A DNA stretch of 64,000 bases from Lachnospiraceae bacterium (GCA_910574185.1 CAJSZQ010000007.1:1-64000); one strand, 5' to 3'. Shown: positions 7,651-16,840, numbered from the stretch's first letter. The notes: generated by a model not told the origin, from the letters alone. Translations and numbers: made by a program.

Positions 7651-9285
7651 TTAGTTATCCTCTTCTTTTTGTATGCTGTAAGTCTGACGCTTCCTTGCCA
7701 TTTCGTCATTTTCGAGATATTCGTCATACGTTGTGATTTTATCAATCAGTTTGCCGCCAGGCACGATTTCCATAATCCGGTTGGCAGTGGTCTGAACAAT
7801 CTGATGATCCCTTGAGGTGAAAAGGATGACGCCCGGAAACTTAATCATGCCGTTATTTAAAGCAGTGATGGATTCCATATCCAAGTGGTTGGTAGGTTCG
7901 TCAAAGAGCAGCACATTAGCGCCGGAAATCATCATTTTGGACAGAAGGCACCGGACCTTCTCACCGCCAGACAGGACGCGGACCTTTTTCACGCCGTCGT
8001 CGCCTCCAAAGAGCATCCTTCCAAGAAATCCTCTGACATAGGTAACGTCTTTATTTTCCGAATATTGGGTCAGCCATTCTACGATGGTATCGTCATTATC
8101 AAATTCATTGCCCGAATCCAGAGGGAAATATGCCTGGGAAGTAGTTACGCCCCATTTGTAGGTGCCCTCGTCCGGCTCTGTTTCGCCCATAAGAATCTGG
8201 AACAGAACTGTCTTGGCAAGCTCATTACCGCCTACAAAAGCAACTTTATCGTCGTGTCCAAGGGTAAAACTGATGTTATCCAGAATCTTTTCTCCGTTTA
8301 TAGATTTGCTGAGTCCTTCTACGGTGAGCACCTCATTGCCGATGGAGCGGTCTGGCGTAAAGTTGATGTAAGGGTACTTCCGGCTGGAGGGCTGGATGTC
8401 GTCTAACTGAATTTTTTCTAAGGCCCGTTTTCTGGAGGTTGCCTGCTTGGACTTGGAAGCATTGGCGCTGAACCGGGAAATAAATTCCTGCAATTCTTTG
8501 ATTTTTTCTTCTTTTTTCTTGTTGGCTTCCTTCATCTGGCGGATTAATAGTTGACTGGATTCGTACCAGAAATCATAGTTTCCGGCATAGAGTTTAATCT
8601 TGCCATAGTCAATATCAGCTATCTGAGTACATACTTTGTTCAGAAAATACCTGTCATGGGACACCACGATGACTGTATTTTCAAAATTAATCAGAAATTC
8701 TTCCAGCCATCCGATGGCGTCTAAGTCCAAATGGTTGGTAGGCTCGTCCAGAAGCAGGATATCCGGGCTTCCAAACAAGGCCTGGGCCAGCAGCACCTTT
8801 ACTTTTTCCGGACCCTCCAGATTCTTCATGCCGGTGTCATGGAGTTCTGTTCCGATGCCAAGGCCGTTTAGAAGGGATGCAGCTTCGGATTCCGCTTCCC
8901 AACCGTTCATAGCGGCAAATTCTGCCTCCAGCTCGCTGGCCTTGATTCCATCCTCATTCGTAAAATCTTCTTTGGCATAGATGGCGTCCTTTTCTTTCAT
9001 AATCTCATAGAGCCTTGCATTTCCCATAATAACTGTGTCAAGAACGGTATACTCGTCATATTTAAAATGATCCTGCTGCAGGAAAGAGAGCCGGTCTCCA
9101 GGAGTGAGGATAACCTCGCCGCCGGAGGGCTCCAACTGTCCGGATAATATTTTAAGAAAGGTTGACTTGCCGGCGCCGTTGGCGCCGATCAGGCCGTAGC
9201 AGTTGCCCTCAGTGAATTTGATGTTCACATCTTCAAACAGGGCTTTTTTGCCTACGCGCAGGGTGATGTTGCTTGTGCTGATCAT
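7651..9285 (-). CDS. ABC-F family ATPase (YbiT/YkpA-like)
   Basis: Soluble ribosome-associated ATPase with two nucleotide-binding domains in one chain of 544 residues and no membrane part. Domain 1 has Walker A GANGAGKST (about 34-42) and Walker B DILLLDEPTNHLD (about 175-187), but a modified signature (LEGPEKVK). A linker rich in Lys and Glu (about 240-320) is the P-site tRNA interaction motif region of ABC-F factors. Domain 2 has signature LSGGEKVR and Walker B VLLFDEPTNHLD, but its P loop reads GGNELAKT, a subfamily variant without the usual GxGK. The group acts in translation; whether it is housekeeping or drug-related cannot be told. A leader with alternative hairpins precedes it (9334-9378). 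Confidence 0.88.
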   Translation of the reverse strand: MISTSNITLRVGKKALFEDVNIKFTEGNCYGLIGANGAGKSTFLKILSGQLEPSGGEVILTPGDRLSFLQQDHFKYDEYTVLDTVIMGNARLYEIMKEKDAIYAKEDFTNEDGIKASELEAEFAAMNGWEAESEAASLLNGLGIGTELHDTGMKNLEGPEKVKVLLAQALFGSPDILLLDEPTNHLDLDAIGWLEEFLINFENTVIVVSHDRYFLNKVCTQIADIDYGKIKLYAGNYDFWYESSQLLIRQMKEANKKKEEKIKELQEFISRFSANASKSKQATSRKRALEKIQLDDIQPSSRKYPYINFTPDRSIGNEVLTVEGLSKSINGEKILDNISFTLGHDDKVAFVGGNELAKTVLFQILMGETEPDEGTYKWGVTTSQAYFPLDSGNEFDNDDTIVEWLTQYSENKDVTYVRGFLGRMLFGGDDGVKKVRVLSGGEKVRCLLSKMMISGANVLLFDEPTNHLDMESITALNNGMIKFPGVILFTSRDHQIVQTTANRIMEIVPGGKLIDKITTYDEYLENDEMARKRQTYSIQKEEDN

Positions 9286-9333
9286 ATTGTCTTGTCCTCC
9301 TTGTGGGGTTGTGAGGATTCCATGATGTTTTGG

Positions 9334-9378
9334 CTGAGATACCCTGACTTGTGTCCAAAAGCCCGACGGGCATCTCAG
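9334..9378 (-). promoter_or_regulatory. Possible attenuator in the leader of the ABC-F gene
   Basis: Read on the minus strand, CTGAGATGCCC (9378 to 9368) can pair with GGGTATCTCAG (9344 to 9334), an 11-bp stem with one G-U pair. Its 5' arm overlaps a small hairpin GCCC-GTC-GGGC followed by TTTT (9371 to 9355) that looks like a short terminator. The two structures exclude each other, the layout of an attenuator about 50-90 bases before the start codon. Confidence 0.45.
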
Positions 9379-9482
9379 TCAGTACAGTATGGAAACCGTA
9401 TTTTATTTTGAAGTTTTGATACACCAGACAATCTTATCAAAAAAGAATGGAAATGGCAAGGAATACAGTATATAATAGTTAC

Positions 9483-9514
9483 GTAACAGTGAAGCTGGAA
9501 GGCTGAACTGTTAC
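9483..9514. repeat. Miniature remnant of the type A palindromic element
   Basis: 32 bp, GTAACAGT ... ACTGTTAC. The sequence ACAGTGAAGC-GGAAGG-TGAACTGTTAC corresponds almost exactly to the right end of the 144-bp type A copy (16756-16782), so this appears to be an internal-deletion derivative or end fragment of it. Confidence 0.6.
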
Positions 9515-9534
9515 ACGTAATTAAAATACAAAAG

Positions 9535-9567
9535 GTTACGGTTCACAGGAAATCTATAAACAGTAAC
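9535..9567. repeat. Miniature GTTAC...GTAAC element
   Basis: 33 bp from GTTACGGTTCACAG to AACAGTAAC, with the same end consensus as the large elements. Flanking octamers TACAAAAG and TACAAATA share 6 of 8 bases, consistent with an old 8-bp target duplication. Confidence 0.5.
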
Positions 9568-9604
9568 TACAAATATCCTTATTAAAAGGAAGGAATATAG
9601 GATT

Positions 9605-11707
9605 ATGAAGGATGATATTTTAAATTGTACGCAAAACAGAGAATTGTCGTGGCTGAAGTTTGACCATAGGGTGCTTGAGGAGGCGCAGGACCAGACGGTG
9701 CCGCTTCTTGAGCGGCTGAAATTTGTGGCTATTTTTACGAGTAATCTGGATGAGTTTTTTATGATTCGGGTAGGGAGTCTGTTCGATATGGCGGCGACTG
9801 ACCCGAAGGCAGTGGACGCCCGCTCAGGTATGACGCCGATGGAACAGTTGGATGCGATTTACCAGGCTGTTGCGCCTCTTTATAAGGAGCGGGATAAGAC
9901 ATATGCGGATATTAAGAAGCAATTAGCGCCTTATGGAGTTTGCAGCCTGAATTTTAAGGAACTGGAGTCGAATGAGAAGAAGTATGTGAAGAAGTATTTT
10001 AAGGAGCAGATGCTCCCGGTGCTTTCACCTCAGATTGTGGATGCGAATCATCCTTTTCCGCATTTGGTGAATAAGGAGATTTATGTGACGGCGAATTTAA
10101 AGCAGAAGAATAAGACAATGCTTGGAATTGTGCCGGTGCCGCAGTATGTGACGGATATTTTGTATCTTCCGGGTCACGATATTCGCTATATTCGGATGGA
10201 GAAGGTAATCTTAGAGCATCTGGATTTGGTATTCCCAAGATATGAGATTTCAGACAGGAATTATATTTGTGTAACCAGGAATGCGGATATTACGCCGGAC
10301 GACGAAGCGTTGGAAATCAATGACGATTTCCGTTATATGATGAAGAAAACCCTTCACAAGAGAAGAAGAATGGCGGTGGTCCGTTTGGAGACGGCAGAAA
10401 AGCTGTCTCCGGAGAATGAGAAGTATTTCTGTGAGAAATTCAATATACGTAAGGAGCAGATATTCCGCACGAAGATGTCTATGAAGCTGGACTATGTGTT
10501 TGCTATTGCCGGTAATCTTCCGGATGCTATGAAACGGCCGCTGACTTACCGGGCATTTATGCCTCAGGAGTCAAGGTTCGTGCAGGAAGGAAGCATTTTC
10601 AGGCAGGTGAAGCGCAAAGACCTTCTGCTGTTTTATCCGTTTGAGAGCATGGAGCCTTTCTTGAAATTAATTCGGGAAGCGGCCTATGATTCCAATGTAT
10701 TGACCATTAAGATTACCATTTACCGGCTGGCTAAGAAGGCAAGACTTGTGGAGTATTTATGTGCGGCTGCGGAAAACGGTAAGGAGGTAACGGTGCTGAT
10801 TGAGCTACGGGCAAGATTTGACGAGCAGAATAATATTGACTGGTCAGAGCGGTTAGAAGATGCTGGCTGTCGGGTGATTTATGGGTTTGAGGGGTATAAA
10901 GTACATTCCAAGATTTGTCTGATTACTTATCGGAACCGGAACGATATTCAGTATGTTACCCAGATTGGAACGGGAAATTATAATGAAAAGACCGCAACAA
11001 TGTATACAGATCTTTCTCTGATAACTGGAAACCGGGAAATCGGCGAGGATGCGGCTGCATTTTTTAAGAACATGTCTATCAGTAATCTGGACGGGATTTA
11101 CCGGCATTTGATTGTGTCACCGACCAGTTTAAAGCCGAAAGTGCTTGCGCTGATGGATGAAGAGATTGCAAAGGGGCAGGACGGAAGAATTATAATGAAG
11201 ATGAATTCCGTTACCGATGTGGACTTCATTGAGAAGGTATGCGAAGCGTCTCAGGCAGGAGTGAAGATTGATTTGATTGTTCGGGGAATCTGCTGTGTGC
11301 TTCCGGGAGTAGAGGGTTATACGGAAAATGTGACGGTTACCAGTATTGTTGGGCGGTATCTGGAGCATCCGAGGATTTTCAGTTTTGGATTCGGCGAGGA
11401 GCAGAGGATTTATATTGGCTCGGCGGATATGATGACCCGGAATACAGAGAAGCGCGTAGAGGTTGCATGTCCGATTATGAATAAACAAGTGAAACATCAG
11501 ATTAACCATTATCTGGATGTGATGCTGGCGGATAATCTGAAGGCCAGAGTTCTTCAGAGCGACGGAAATTATGTGAAAAAGGAGCAGAGAGAGCCTTTTG
11601 TTAATTCTCAGGAACGGTTTATGAGAGAGGCAGTCTTTGCAAGGAAGGCGTCGGAAGGACAAAAGCCAAATCTGCTAAAGAAATTAAGGCATAAACTAAA
11701 AAGATAG
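9605..11707 (+). CDS. ppk1: Polyphosphate kinase 1
   Basis: Makes long-chain polyphosphate from ATP (reversible), a membrane-associated enzyme of phosphate storage and stress survival. The 700-residue chain has the PPK N domain (about 1-105, starting with CTQNRELSWLKFDHRVLEEA), a middle domain, and two phospholipase-D-like C domains. The autophosphorylated histidine is His434 in GYKVHSKICLIT, and the second conserved histidine region is GRYLEHPRIFSFG near residue 590. ATG 9605 follows AAAGGAAGG. No exopolyphosphatase gene is next to it; the next gene is topB after 146 bases. Confidence 0.95.
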   Translation: MKDDILNCTQNRELSWLKFDHRVLEEAQDQTVPLLERLKFVAIFTSNLDEFFMIRVGSLFDMAATDPKAVDARSGMTPMEQLDAIYQAVAPLYKERDKTYADIKKQLAPYGVCSLNFKELESNEKKYVKKYFKEQMLPVLSPQIVDANHPFPHLVNKEIYVTANLKQKNKTMLGIVPVPQYVTDILYLPGHDIRYIRMEKVILEHLDLVFPRYEISDRNYICVTRNADITPDDEALEINDDFRYMMKKTLHKRRRMAVVRLETAEKLSPENEKYFCEKFNIRKEQIFRTKMSMKLDYVFAIAGNLPDAMKRPLTYRAFMPQESRFVQEGSIFRQVKRKDLLLFYPFESMEPFLKLIREAAYDSNVLTIKITIYRLAKKARLVEYLCAAAENGKEVTVLIELRARFDEQNNIDWSERLEDAGCRVIYGFEGYKVHSKICLITYRNRNDIQYVTQIGTGNYNEKTATMYTDLSLITGNREIGEDAAAFFKNMSISNLDGIYRHLIVSPTSLKPKVLALMDEEIAKGQDGRIIMKMNSVTDVDFIEKVCEASQAGVKIDLIVRGICCVLPGVEGYTENVTVTSIVGRYLEHPRIFSFGFGEEQRIYIGSADMMTRNTEKRVEVACPIMNKQVKHQINHYLDVMLADNLKARVLQSDGNYVKKEQREPFVNSQERFMREAVFARKASEGQKPNLLKKLRHKLKR

Positions 11708-11853
11708 AAGCATTGTGGTCGTATCATATCTTGTATAATACTATGTGGCGTTTAGTCGCCAAAGTGATGACTGCCGGGAATTTCGGTTTACAAAACGGAG
11801 ATTAAAGATTGACGAACAGCGCTTAAGTGTAAGAAAATGACTGGAGAAAGTGT

Positions 11854-13863
11854 ATGGGAAAATCGCTGTATATAGCAGAAAAGCCGAGTGTGGCGCAGGA
11901 ATTTGCAAAGGCGCTGCATTTGCAGACCAGGCGTGGGGACGGTTATCTGGAGGCAGAGTCTGCCATTGTTACCTGGTGCGTGGGGCATCTGGTTACCATG
12001 AGTTATCCGGAAGCTTACGATGAAAAATATAAACGGTGGAGTCTAAAGACTCTGCCGTTTTTACCGGAGGAATTCAAGTATGAAGTGATTCCGGGCGTGG
12101 CAAAGCAGTTTAAGATTGTTTCAGGTCTTTTAAACCGAACGGATGTGGATACCATTTATGTGTGTACCGATTCTGGGCGGGAGGGAGAATATATTTACCG
12201 TCTTGTGGAACAGATGGCGCAGGTCCGGGGCAAGAGGAGGCTTCGGGTATGGATTGATTCCCAGACAGAGGAGGAGATTTTAAGGGGAATCCGGGAGGCA
12301 AAGGATTTATCAGAATACGATAATCTGTCTGCTTCCGCATATTTGAGGGCAAAAGAAGATTACCTGATGGGGATTAATTTCTCAAGACTTCTGACGCTGA
12401 AATACGGAGACAGTATCTCGAATTATCTGAATAAGAAATATTCGGTGATTTCCGTAGGGCGGGTGATGACCTGTGTGCTGGGCATGGTGGTACGCAGAGA
12501 GCGGGAAATCCGGGAGTTTGTAGAAACGCCGTTTTACAGGGTAATCTGTACGGCCGATGCAGAGGGGCAGTCCTTAGAGGGAGAATGGAAGGCAGTGGAA
12601 GGCTCTAAATACTACGCGTCTCCGAAGCTTTATAAGGATAACGGTTTTAAAGAGAAGAAGCATGCACAGGAACTGATTCATTTTCTGGAGGAAGAAAAAC
12701 CTGTGAGCGCGCAGGTGATGAAGGTTGAGAAGAAGAAAGAGAAGAAGAATCCGCCTCTTTTATTTAACCTGGCTGAACTGCAGAATGAATGCTCGAAGCG
12801 TTTTAAAATCAGCCCCGATGAAACCCTGCGGATTGTGCAGGAAATGTACGAGAAAAAGCTGGTAACTTATCCCAGAACAGACGCCAGAGTATTATCCACA
12901 GCAGTGGCAAAGGAAATCCACAAGAATCTGAACGGACTGATGAAGTATGGACCGGCGGTACCGTATCTTCAGGAGATTGTAACATTTGGAAGCCATAAGA
13001 ACCTTGCTAAGACCAGGTATGTAAACGATAAGCAAATTACGGATCACTATGCGATTATTCCTACGGGGCAGGGAGCTTTTCACAGCTTATCGGGGCTTTC
13101 CGGACAGGTGTATGACGTGATTGTCCGGCGGTTTTTAAGTATCTTTTATCCGCCTGCCGTTTACCAGAAGGTATCTGTGATTCTGACGATAAGGGGGGAG
13201 CAGTTCTTTGCCGGATTTAAGGTGCTGGCAGAGGAAGGATATCTGAAAGCGGCCGGTATTCCAAAGTCGAAGAAGAGTGAGGGAAACGGTGGGGAAACAG
13301 GAGGAAATGAGGAGAAAGAAGCGAATGCAGCGTTATTTGAAGCGCTTAATAAGCTTCGGAAAGGGAAGATTCTGCCCGTTACCGGTCTGGCCGTTAAGGA
13401 AGGAAAAACTACGCCGCCGAAGCGATATAATTCCGGCTCTCTGATTCTGGCAATGGAAAATGCCGGGCAGTTAATTGAGGATGAAGAACTGCGGGCTCAG
13501 ATAAAAGGAAGCGGGATTGGAACCAGCGCTACCAGAGGTGAGATTCTTAAAAAATTATTTCACAACCAGTATCTGGCGCTGAATAAGAAAACACAGGTTG
13601 TAACTCCGACCTTAGAGGGAGAGATGATTTTCGATGTGGTAGAGCATTCGATTAAGTCGCTTCTGAATCCGGAGCTTACTGCAAGCTGGGAGAAAGGACT
13701 TACCTATGTGGCGGAAGGAGAGATTACATCCGGGGAATATATGAAGAAATTAGAAGGATTTATCTGGTCCAGAACCAGAGGGGTACTTGGGTTAAATAAT
13801 CAGTATGAACTGCGGGGATGTTATGACAAAGCCGCAGGATTTTATAAGAAAGGAAAGAAATAA
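11854..13863 (+). CDS. topB: DNA topoisomerase III (type IA)
   Basis: Type IA topoisomerase that unlinks single-stranded and recombining DNA. The 669-residue protein begins with the TOPRIM segment SLYIAEKPSVAQEFAKAL and has the metal-binding TDSGREGEYIYR near residue 108. The catalytic tyrosine is Tyr339 in LVTYPRTDARVLS. The GIGTSATRGEIL motif of the family is near 565. Length fits TopB rather than TopA, and the C-terminal zinc fingers of TopA are missing. The start ATG 11854 has GGAGAAAG nearby. One base separates its stop from the next gene, so the two are translationally coupled. Confidence 0.94.
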   Translation: MGKSLYIAEKPSVAQEFAKALHLQTRRGDGYLEAESAIVTWCVGHLVTMSYPEAYDEKYKRWSLKTLPFLPEEFKYEVIPGVAKQFKIVSGLLNRTDVDTIYVCTDSGREGEYIYRLVEQMAQVRGKRRLRVWIDSQTEEEILRGIREAKDLSEYDNLSASAYLRAKEDYLMGINFSRLLTLKYGDSISNYLNKKYSVISVGRVMTCVLGMVVRREREIREFVETPFYRVICTADAEGQSLEGEWKAVEGSKYYASPKLYKDNGFKEKKHAQELIHFLEEEKPVSAQVMKVEKKKEKKNPPLLFNLAELQNECSKRFKISPDETLRIVQEMYEKKLVTYPRTDARVLSTAVAKEIHKNLNGLMKYGPAVPYLQEIVTFGSHKNLAKTRYVNDKQITDHYAIIPTGQGAFHSLSGLSGQVYDVIVRRFLSIFYPPAVYQKVSVILTIRGEQFFAGFKVLAEEGYLKAAGIPKSKKSEGNGGETGGNEEKEANAALFEALNKLRKGKILPVTGLAVKEGKTTPPKRYNSGSLILAMENAGQLIEDEELRAQIKGSGIGTSATRGEILKKLFHNQYLALNKKTQVVTPTLEGEMIFDVVEHSIKSLLNPELTASWEKGLTYVAEGEITSGEYMKKLEGFIWSRTRGVLGLNNQYELRGCYDKAAGFYKKGKK

Positions 13864-13864
13864 T

Positions 13865-14533
13865 ATGAGAAACGAATTAACAGTTCAGGAGCTTTATACA
13901 TTGGAGGAGACGATTGCAAAAGATATTTTTGAGGGAGCGATTTATCCATGGGAGGTGCTTCCGAAAATCAGTGCATTTATCAAAAAGCTTGGAGAGACGC
14001 TGCCGGAAGACGAGTATGAGAAAAAAGGAGAGGATGTGTGGATTGCAAAGTCTGCCAAAGTATTTCCCTCTGCCTATATTCATGGACCGGCTATCATTGG
14101 AAAGGATGCGGAGGTAAGACACTGTGCGTTTATCCGGGGGAATGCGATTGTGGGAGAGGGCGCTGTGGTAGGCAATTCTACAGAGCTTAAAAATGTGATT
14201 CTGTTCAATAAGGTACAGGTGCCTCATTATAATTATGTGGGAGACTCCATTCTGGGTTTTAAGGCTCATATGGGCGCCGGCTCCATTACATCCAATGTGA
14301 AATCTGATAAAAAACTGGTGGTAGTGAAGACACCTGAAGAAAATATTGAGACTGGAATCAAGAAATTCGGTGCGATGCTGGGAGACGAAGTAGAGGTAGG
14401 CTGCGGAACTGTGCTGAATCCGGGAAGCGTTGTAGGGGCGCACAGTAATATTTATCCCTTATCTTCAGTGAGGGGATTTGTTCCGGCGGGGAGCATCTAT
14501 AAGAGACAAGGAGAAGTAGTAAAGAAACTGTAA
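13865..14533 (+). CDS. Hexapeptide-repeat acyltransferase / GlmU-like left-handed beta-helix protein
   Basis: A 222-residue protein with an N-terminal helical part (1-55) and a long series of hexapeptide repeats of the form [LIV]-G-x(4) from about residue 60 to 205 (for example AIIGKDAEVRHCAFIRGNAIVGEGAVVG), the fold of sugar-nucleotide N-acyltransferases. It resembles the C-terminal half of GlmU and annotated UDP-N-acetylglucosamine pyrophosphorylase-related proteins but lacks a nucleotidyltransferase domain. Substrate unknown. Start ATG 13865 lies one base after the topB stop; an upstream frame extension into topB is not needed. Its terminator at 14565-14857 is split by a mobile palindrome. 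Confidence 0.75.
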   Translation: MRNELTVQELYTLEETIAKDIFEGAIYPWEVLPKISAFIKKLGETLPEDEYEKKGEDVWIAKSAKVFPSAYIHGPAIIGKDAEVRHCAFIRGNAIVGEGAVVGNSTELKNVILFNKVQVPHYNYVGDSILGFKAHMGAGSITSNVKSDKKLVVVKTPEENIETGIKKFGAMLGDEVEVGCGTVLNPGSVVGAHSNIYPLSSVRGFVPAGSIYKRQGEVVKKL

Positions 14534-14564
14534 TGTTGAATCATGCATTCAATAACTGCTGGAA

Positions 14565-14857
14565 GCGGCACATAGGATTGTAATTGTCGTTACTGTTCAC
14601 ACATCGCCTGCCGGACGCGGGTTGAATCAGGAGCAGGTCTCTAAGCAGACGGAGTAACATTCCATTGAACGATCAGCTAACGCAGACTAAGCCGCTCAGG
14701 AAAGCCTTCGCGCCTAAGTCTGCATAAGCTGCTATTTCAATTCCATGAAAAGCACTCCTGAATTGTCTGCTCAGAGACCTGCTCCTGATTCAACCCGCTG
14801 TATACCAGATGACCTGTGAACTGTAACCAATTGTCTTTCATCCTATGTGCTGTTTTT
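14565..14857 (+). terminator. Terminator of the topB operon, interrupted by a 239-bp element
   Basis: Arms GCGGCACATAGGA (14565-14577) and TCCTATGTGCTGT (14841-14853) pair over 13 bp allowing G-U, followed by TTTTT. Without the element at 14589-14827 and one copy of its duplicated target, the loop would be only about 16 bases, a normal Rho-independent terminator. Confidence 0.65.
14589..14827. repeat. Palindromic MITE-like element, type B, copy 1
   Basis: 239 bp from GTTACTGTTCAC to GTGAACTGTAAC. Long outer arms (about 62 bases each, about 14589-14650 with 14766-14827) contain the GGGTTGAATCAGGAGC motif in inverted repetition; an inner hairpin GCAGACTAAG ... CTTAGTCTGC holds a conserved CTTCGCG core. 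Flanking octamers TAATTGTC (14581-14588) and CAATTGTC (14828-14835) agree at 7 of 8. Related copies are at 40335, 42419, 45460 and, decayed, 28297. Confidence 0.85.
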
Positions 14858-14866
14858 AATTAACTG

Positions 14867-14898
14867 TTGACATACCGGATATGATATGCTACTATACT
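14867..14898 (+). promoter_or_regulatory. Promoter of the sodium:solute symporter gene
   Basis: TTGACA at 14867-14872, then TACTAT at 14890-14895 (17-bp spacer) or the better TATACT at 14893-14898 (20-bp spacer). It lies directly downstream of the terminator's T-run, leaving a leader of about 80 bases. Confidence 0.5.
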
Positions 14899-14982
14899 TA
14901 AGAACAATTTAGCGCTTTAAAGCGTAACGGTTTAAAGTGATGCGTTAAAAATACTTAAAGGAATGACTTGGAGGAATGAGAG

Positions 14983-16569
14983 ATGTCTAAAGAAATGTTA
15001 TGTGCAATCATGTTGGTCGTGTTTTTTGCAGTAATGATTTATGTAGGTTTTTACTCTAGGAAACATGCTTCTGATGTAGACGGTTTTGTGTTGGGCGGAC
15101 GCGGGGTAGGTCCATGGCTGACCGCTTTTGCATTTGGTACTTCGTACTTTTCAGCAGTTATTTTCGTAGGTTATGCGGGACAATTTGGCTGGAATTTTGG
15201 TCTTGCATCTACCTGGGCGGGACTTGGCAATGCGTTTATCGGCTCGCTTCTGGCATGGAATGTGCTGGGAAGAAGGACCAGAGTTATGACGCAGCATTTA
15301 GATGCGAAGACTATGCCAGATTTTTTTGGGAAGAGATTCGATTCAGTTTCTTTAAAGGTGGCGGCGTCAATTATCGTATTTATTTTCCTGATTCCTTATA
15401 CAGCTTCTCTCTATAATGGTTTATCCAGTTTGTTTGGTCTTGTATTTGATATTCCTTACTGGGTGGTAATTGCTGTTATGGCGGTACTGACTGGGTTCTA
15501 TGTAATTTTCGGCGGGTATATGGCGACGGCGATTAATGATTTCATACAGGGAATTATCATGCTGTTTGGAATTTGCGCGGTGATAGGAGCAGTGCTTGCT
15601 GAGAACGGAGGTCTTCTGGAGACGACGAAATCCCTTGCGGCTGTAACAGGGGACGCAGGGTGGCAGGGAGCTTATGTTTCTTTTCTCGGACCTGATCCGC
15701 TGGCGCTGCTGTTCGTAGTTATGCTGACGTCTCTTGGAACCTGGGGGCTTCCTCAGATGGTTGGCAAATTCTATGCGATTAAGAGTGAGAAGGATATCCA
15801 TAAAGGAACCGTAATTTCTACAGTTTTTGCCATAATTGTAGCGGGAGGGTGTTACTTCCTCGGCGGTTTTGGAAGGCTTTACAGTGATAAAGTAGTTATC
15901 AATGAGGCAACTGGGAAGCCCTTATTTGACACGATTGTGCCGACTATGCTTGCTTCGCTGTCGTCACTTGTGATTGCGGTTGTCATTGTGCTGGTACTTT
16001 CGGCGTCCATGTCCACATTGTCTTCTTTGGTGCTTACATCCAGTTCCACTTTTACGCTGGATGTGATTAAACCGGCGGCAAAGCGTGAGATATCTGATAA
16101 AAAACAGGTATCAATTATGCGAACTTTTATTGTGTTTTTTATACTGATATCCGCGGTGATTGCAATCTTTAAAGATGCACATCCAGAGGTGACGTTTATT
16201 GCACAGATGATGGGCGTATCCTGGGGAGCTTTGGCAGGAGCATTTCTTGCGCCATTTTTATATGGACTGTACTGGAAAAGCGTTACAAAGACATCTGTGG
16301 CGGTATGCTTTATCTGGGGATGTTCTGTAGCTGTGTTGCAGCTTGTTGTTACTCTTTGCGGTATCGACGTGACAGGATGGGGTACGGTGCTTGGATACAT
16401 CTTTAAGTCGTCTATCAATTCAGGTGTTGTGGCGATGGCAGGAGGATTGATAATTGTACCGATAATCAGTATGGTAACAAAGAATCAGGAAGAGGGAGAA
16501 ATCAGGGTTATTTTCTCTTGCTATGACGAAACGGTTACAATTACAAAGAAATCATCTCTTGAGGAGTAA
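14983..16569 (+). CDS. Sodium:solute symporter family transporter (SSS)
   Basis: Integral membrane sodium-coupled uptake transporter of 528 residues with about 13 hydrophobic segments, beginning at residue 5. The conserved early region DGFVLGGRGVGPWLTAFAFGTSYFSA (residues 33-58, the unwound first core helix) and the central AINDFIQGIIMLFG and SASMSTLSSLVLTSSSTFTLDV (about 345-366) fit the proline/pantothenate/glucose symporter family. The substrate cannot be named from sequence alone. The start is set by GGAGG 10 bases before ATG 14983. It forms its own transcription unit. Confidence 0.85.
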   Translation: MSKEMLCAIMLVVFFAVMIYVGFYSRKHASDVDGFVLGGRGVGPWLTAFAFGTSYFSAVIFVGYAGQFGWNFGLASTWAGLGNAFIGSLLAWNVLGRRTRVMTQHLDAKTMPDFFGKRFDSVSLKVAASIIVFIFLIPYTASLYNGLSSLFGLVFDIPYWVVIAVMAVLTGFYVIFGGYMATAINDFIQGIIMLFGICAVIGAVLAENGGLLETTKSLAAVTGDAGWQGAYVSFLGPDPLALLFVVMLTSLGTWGLPQMVGKFYAIKSEKDIHKGTVISTVFAIIVAGGCYFLGGFGRLYSDKVVINEATGKPLFDTIVPTMLASLSSLVIAVVIVLVLSASMSTLSSLVLTSSSTFTLDVIKPAAKREISDKKQVSIMRTFIVFFILISAVIAIFKDAHPEVTFIAQMMGVSWGALAGAFLAPFLYGLYWKSVTKTSVAVCFIWGCSVAVLQLVVTLCGIDVTGWGTVLGYIFKSSINSGVVAMAGGLIIVPIISMVTKNQEEGEIRVIFSCYDETVTITKKSSLEE

Positions 16570-16638
16570 AATTACTTCGTTTGCTAGCGTGCTGATATTT
16601 GACAACATGTGAATGGCGGCAGATATTTGTATAAATTT

Positions 16639-16782
16639 GTAACAGTTCAGCCTGCAACTGCGCACTTGCTGCGCAGTTAGCAGCCAATGAACCTGAGTAG
16701 CCAGGAATCCGTCCCTTTGCCTCAGGCAAACTTTAAAATGGGTGGATTCCGAAACAGTGAAGCCGGAAGGATGAACTGTTAC
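16639..16782. repeat. Palindromic MITE-like element, type A, copy 2, with perfect target duplication
   Basis: 144 bp with 11-bp ends GTAACAGTTCA / TGAACTGTTAC, in inverse orientation to the copy at 4664. It is flanked by identical octamers ATAAATTT at 16631-16638 and 16783-16790. Relative to copy 1 it has an extra CGCACTTGCTGCG hairpin (about 16660-16673) and an extra right-end segment. Confidence 0.88.
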
Positions 16783-16811
16783 ATAAATTTTCTTTTCTTT
16801 GAGGGCTGTGG

Positions 16812-16840
16812 TTGACAATAATCACAGCCTGTTGTATTAT
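16812..16840 (+). promoter_or_regulatory. Strong-looking sigma-A promoter upstream of recA
   Basis: TTGACA (16812-16817), 17-bp spacer, TATTAT (16835-16840). It points to recA but is now separated from it by the 181-bp type C element. A second promoter lies just before recA. Confidence 0.5.

Larger units (their letters stand above)
9286..9604. other. Divergent intergenic region between the ABC-F gene and ppk1
   Basis: 319 bases holding the ABC-F leader (9334-9378), two short GTTAC/GTAAC-ended palindromes (9483-9514 and 9535-9567), and the ppk1 ribosome site AAAGGAAGG just before 9605. No open reading frame with a ribosome site is visible. Confidence 0.7.
14534..14982. other. Intergenic region between the acyltransferase and the symporter gene
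   Basis: 449 bases without a gene: the split terminator (14565-14857), the type B element (14589-14827), a promoter (14867-14898) and the symporter ribosome site GGAGGAATGAG before 14983. A direct repeat-like stretch GCGTAACGG ... TGCGTTAAA (14920-14950) has no assigned role. Confidence 0.7.
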
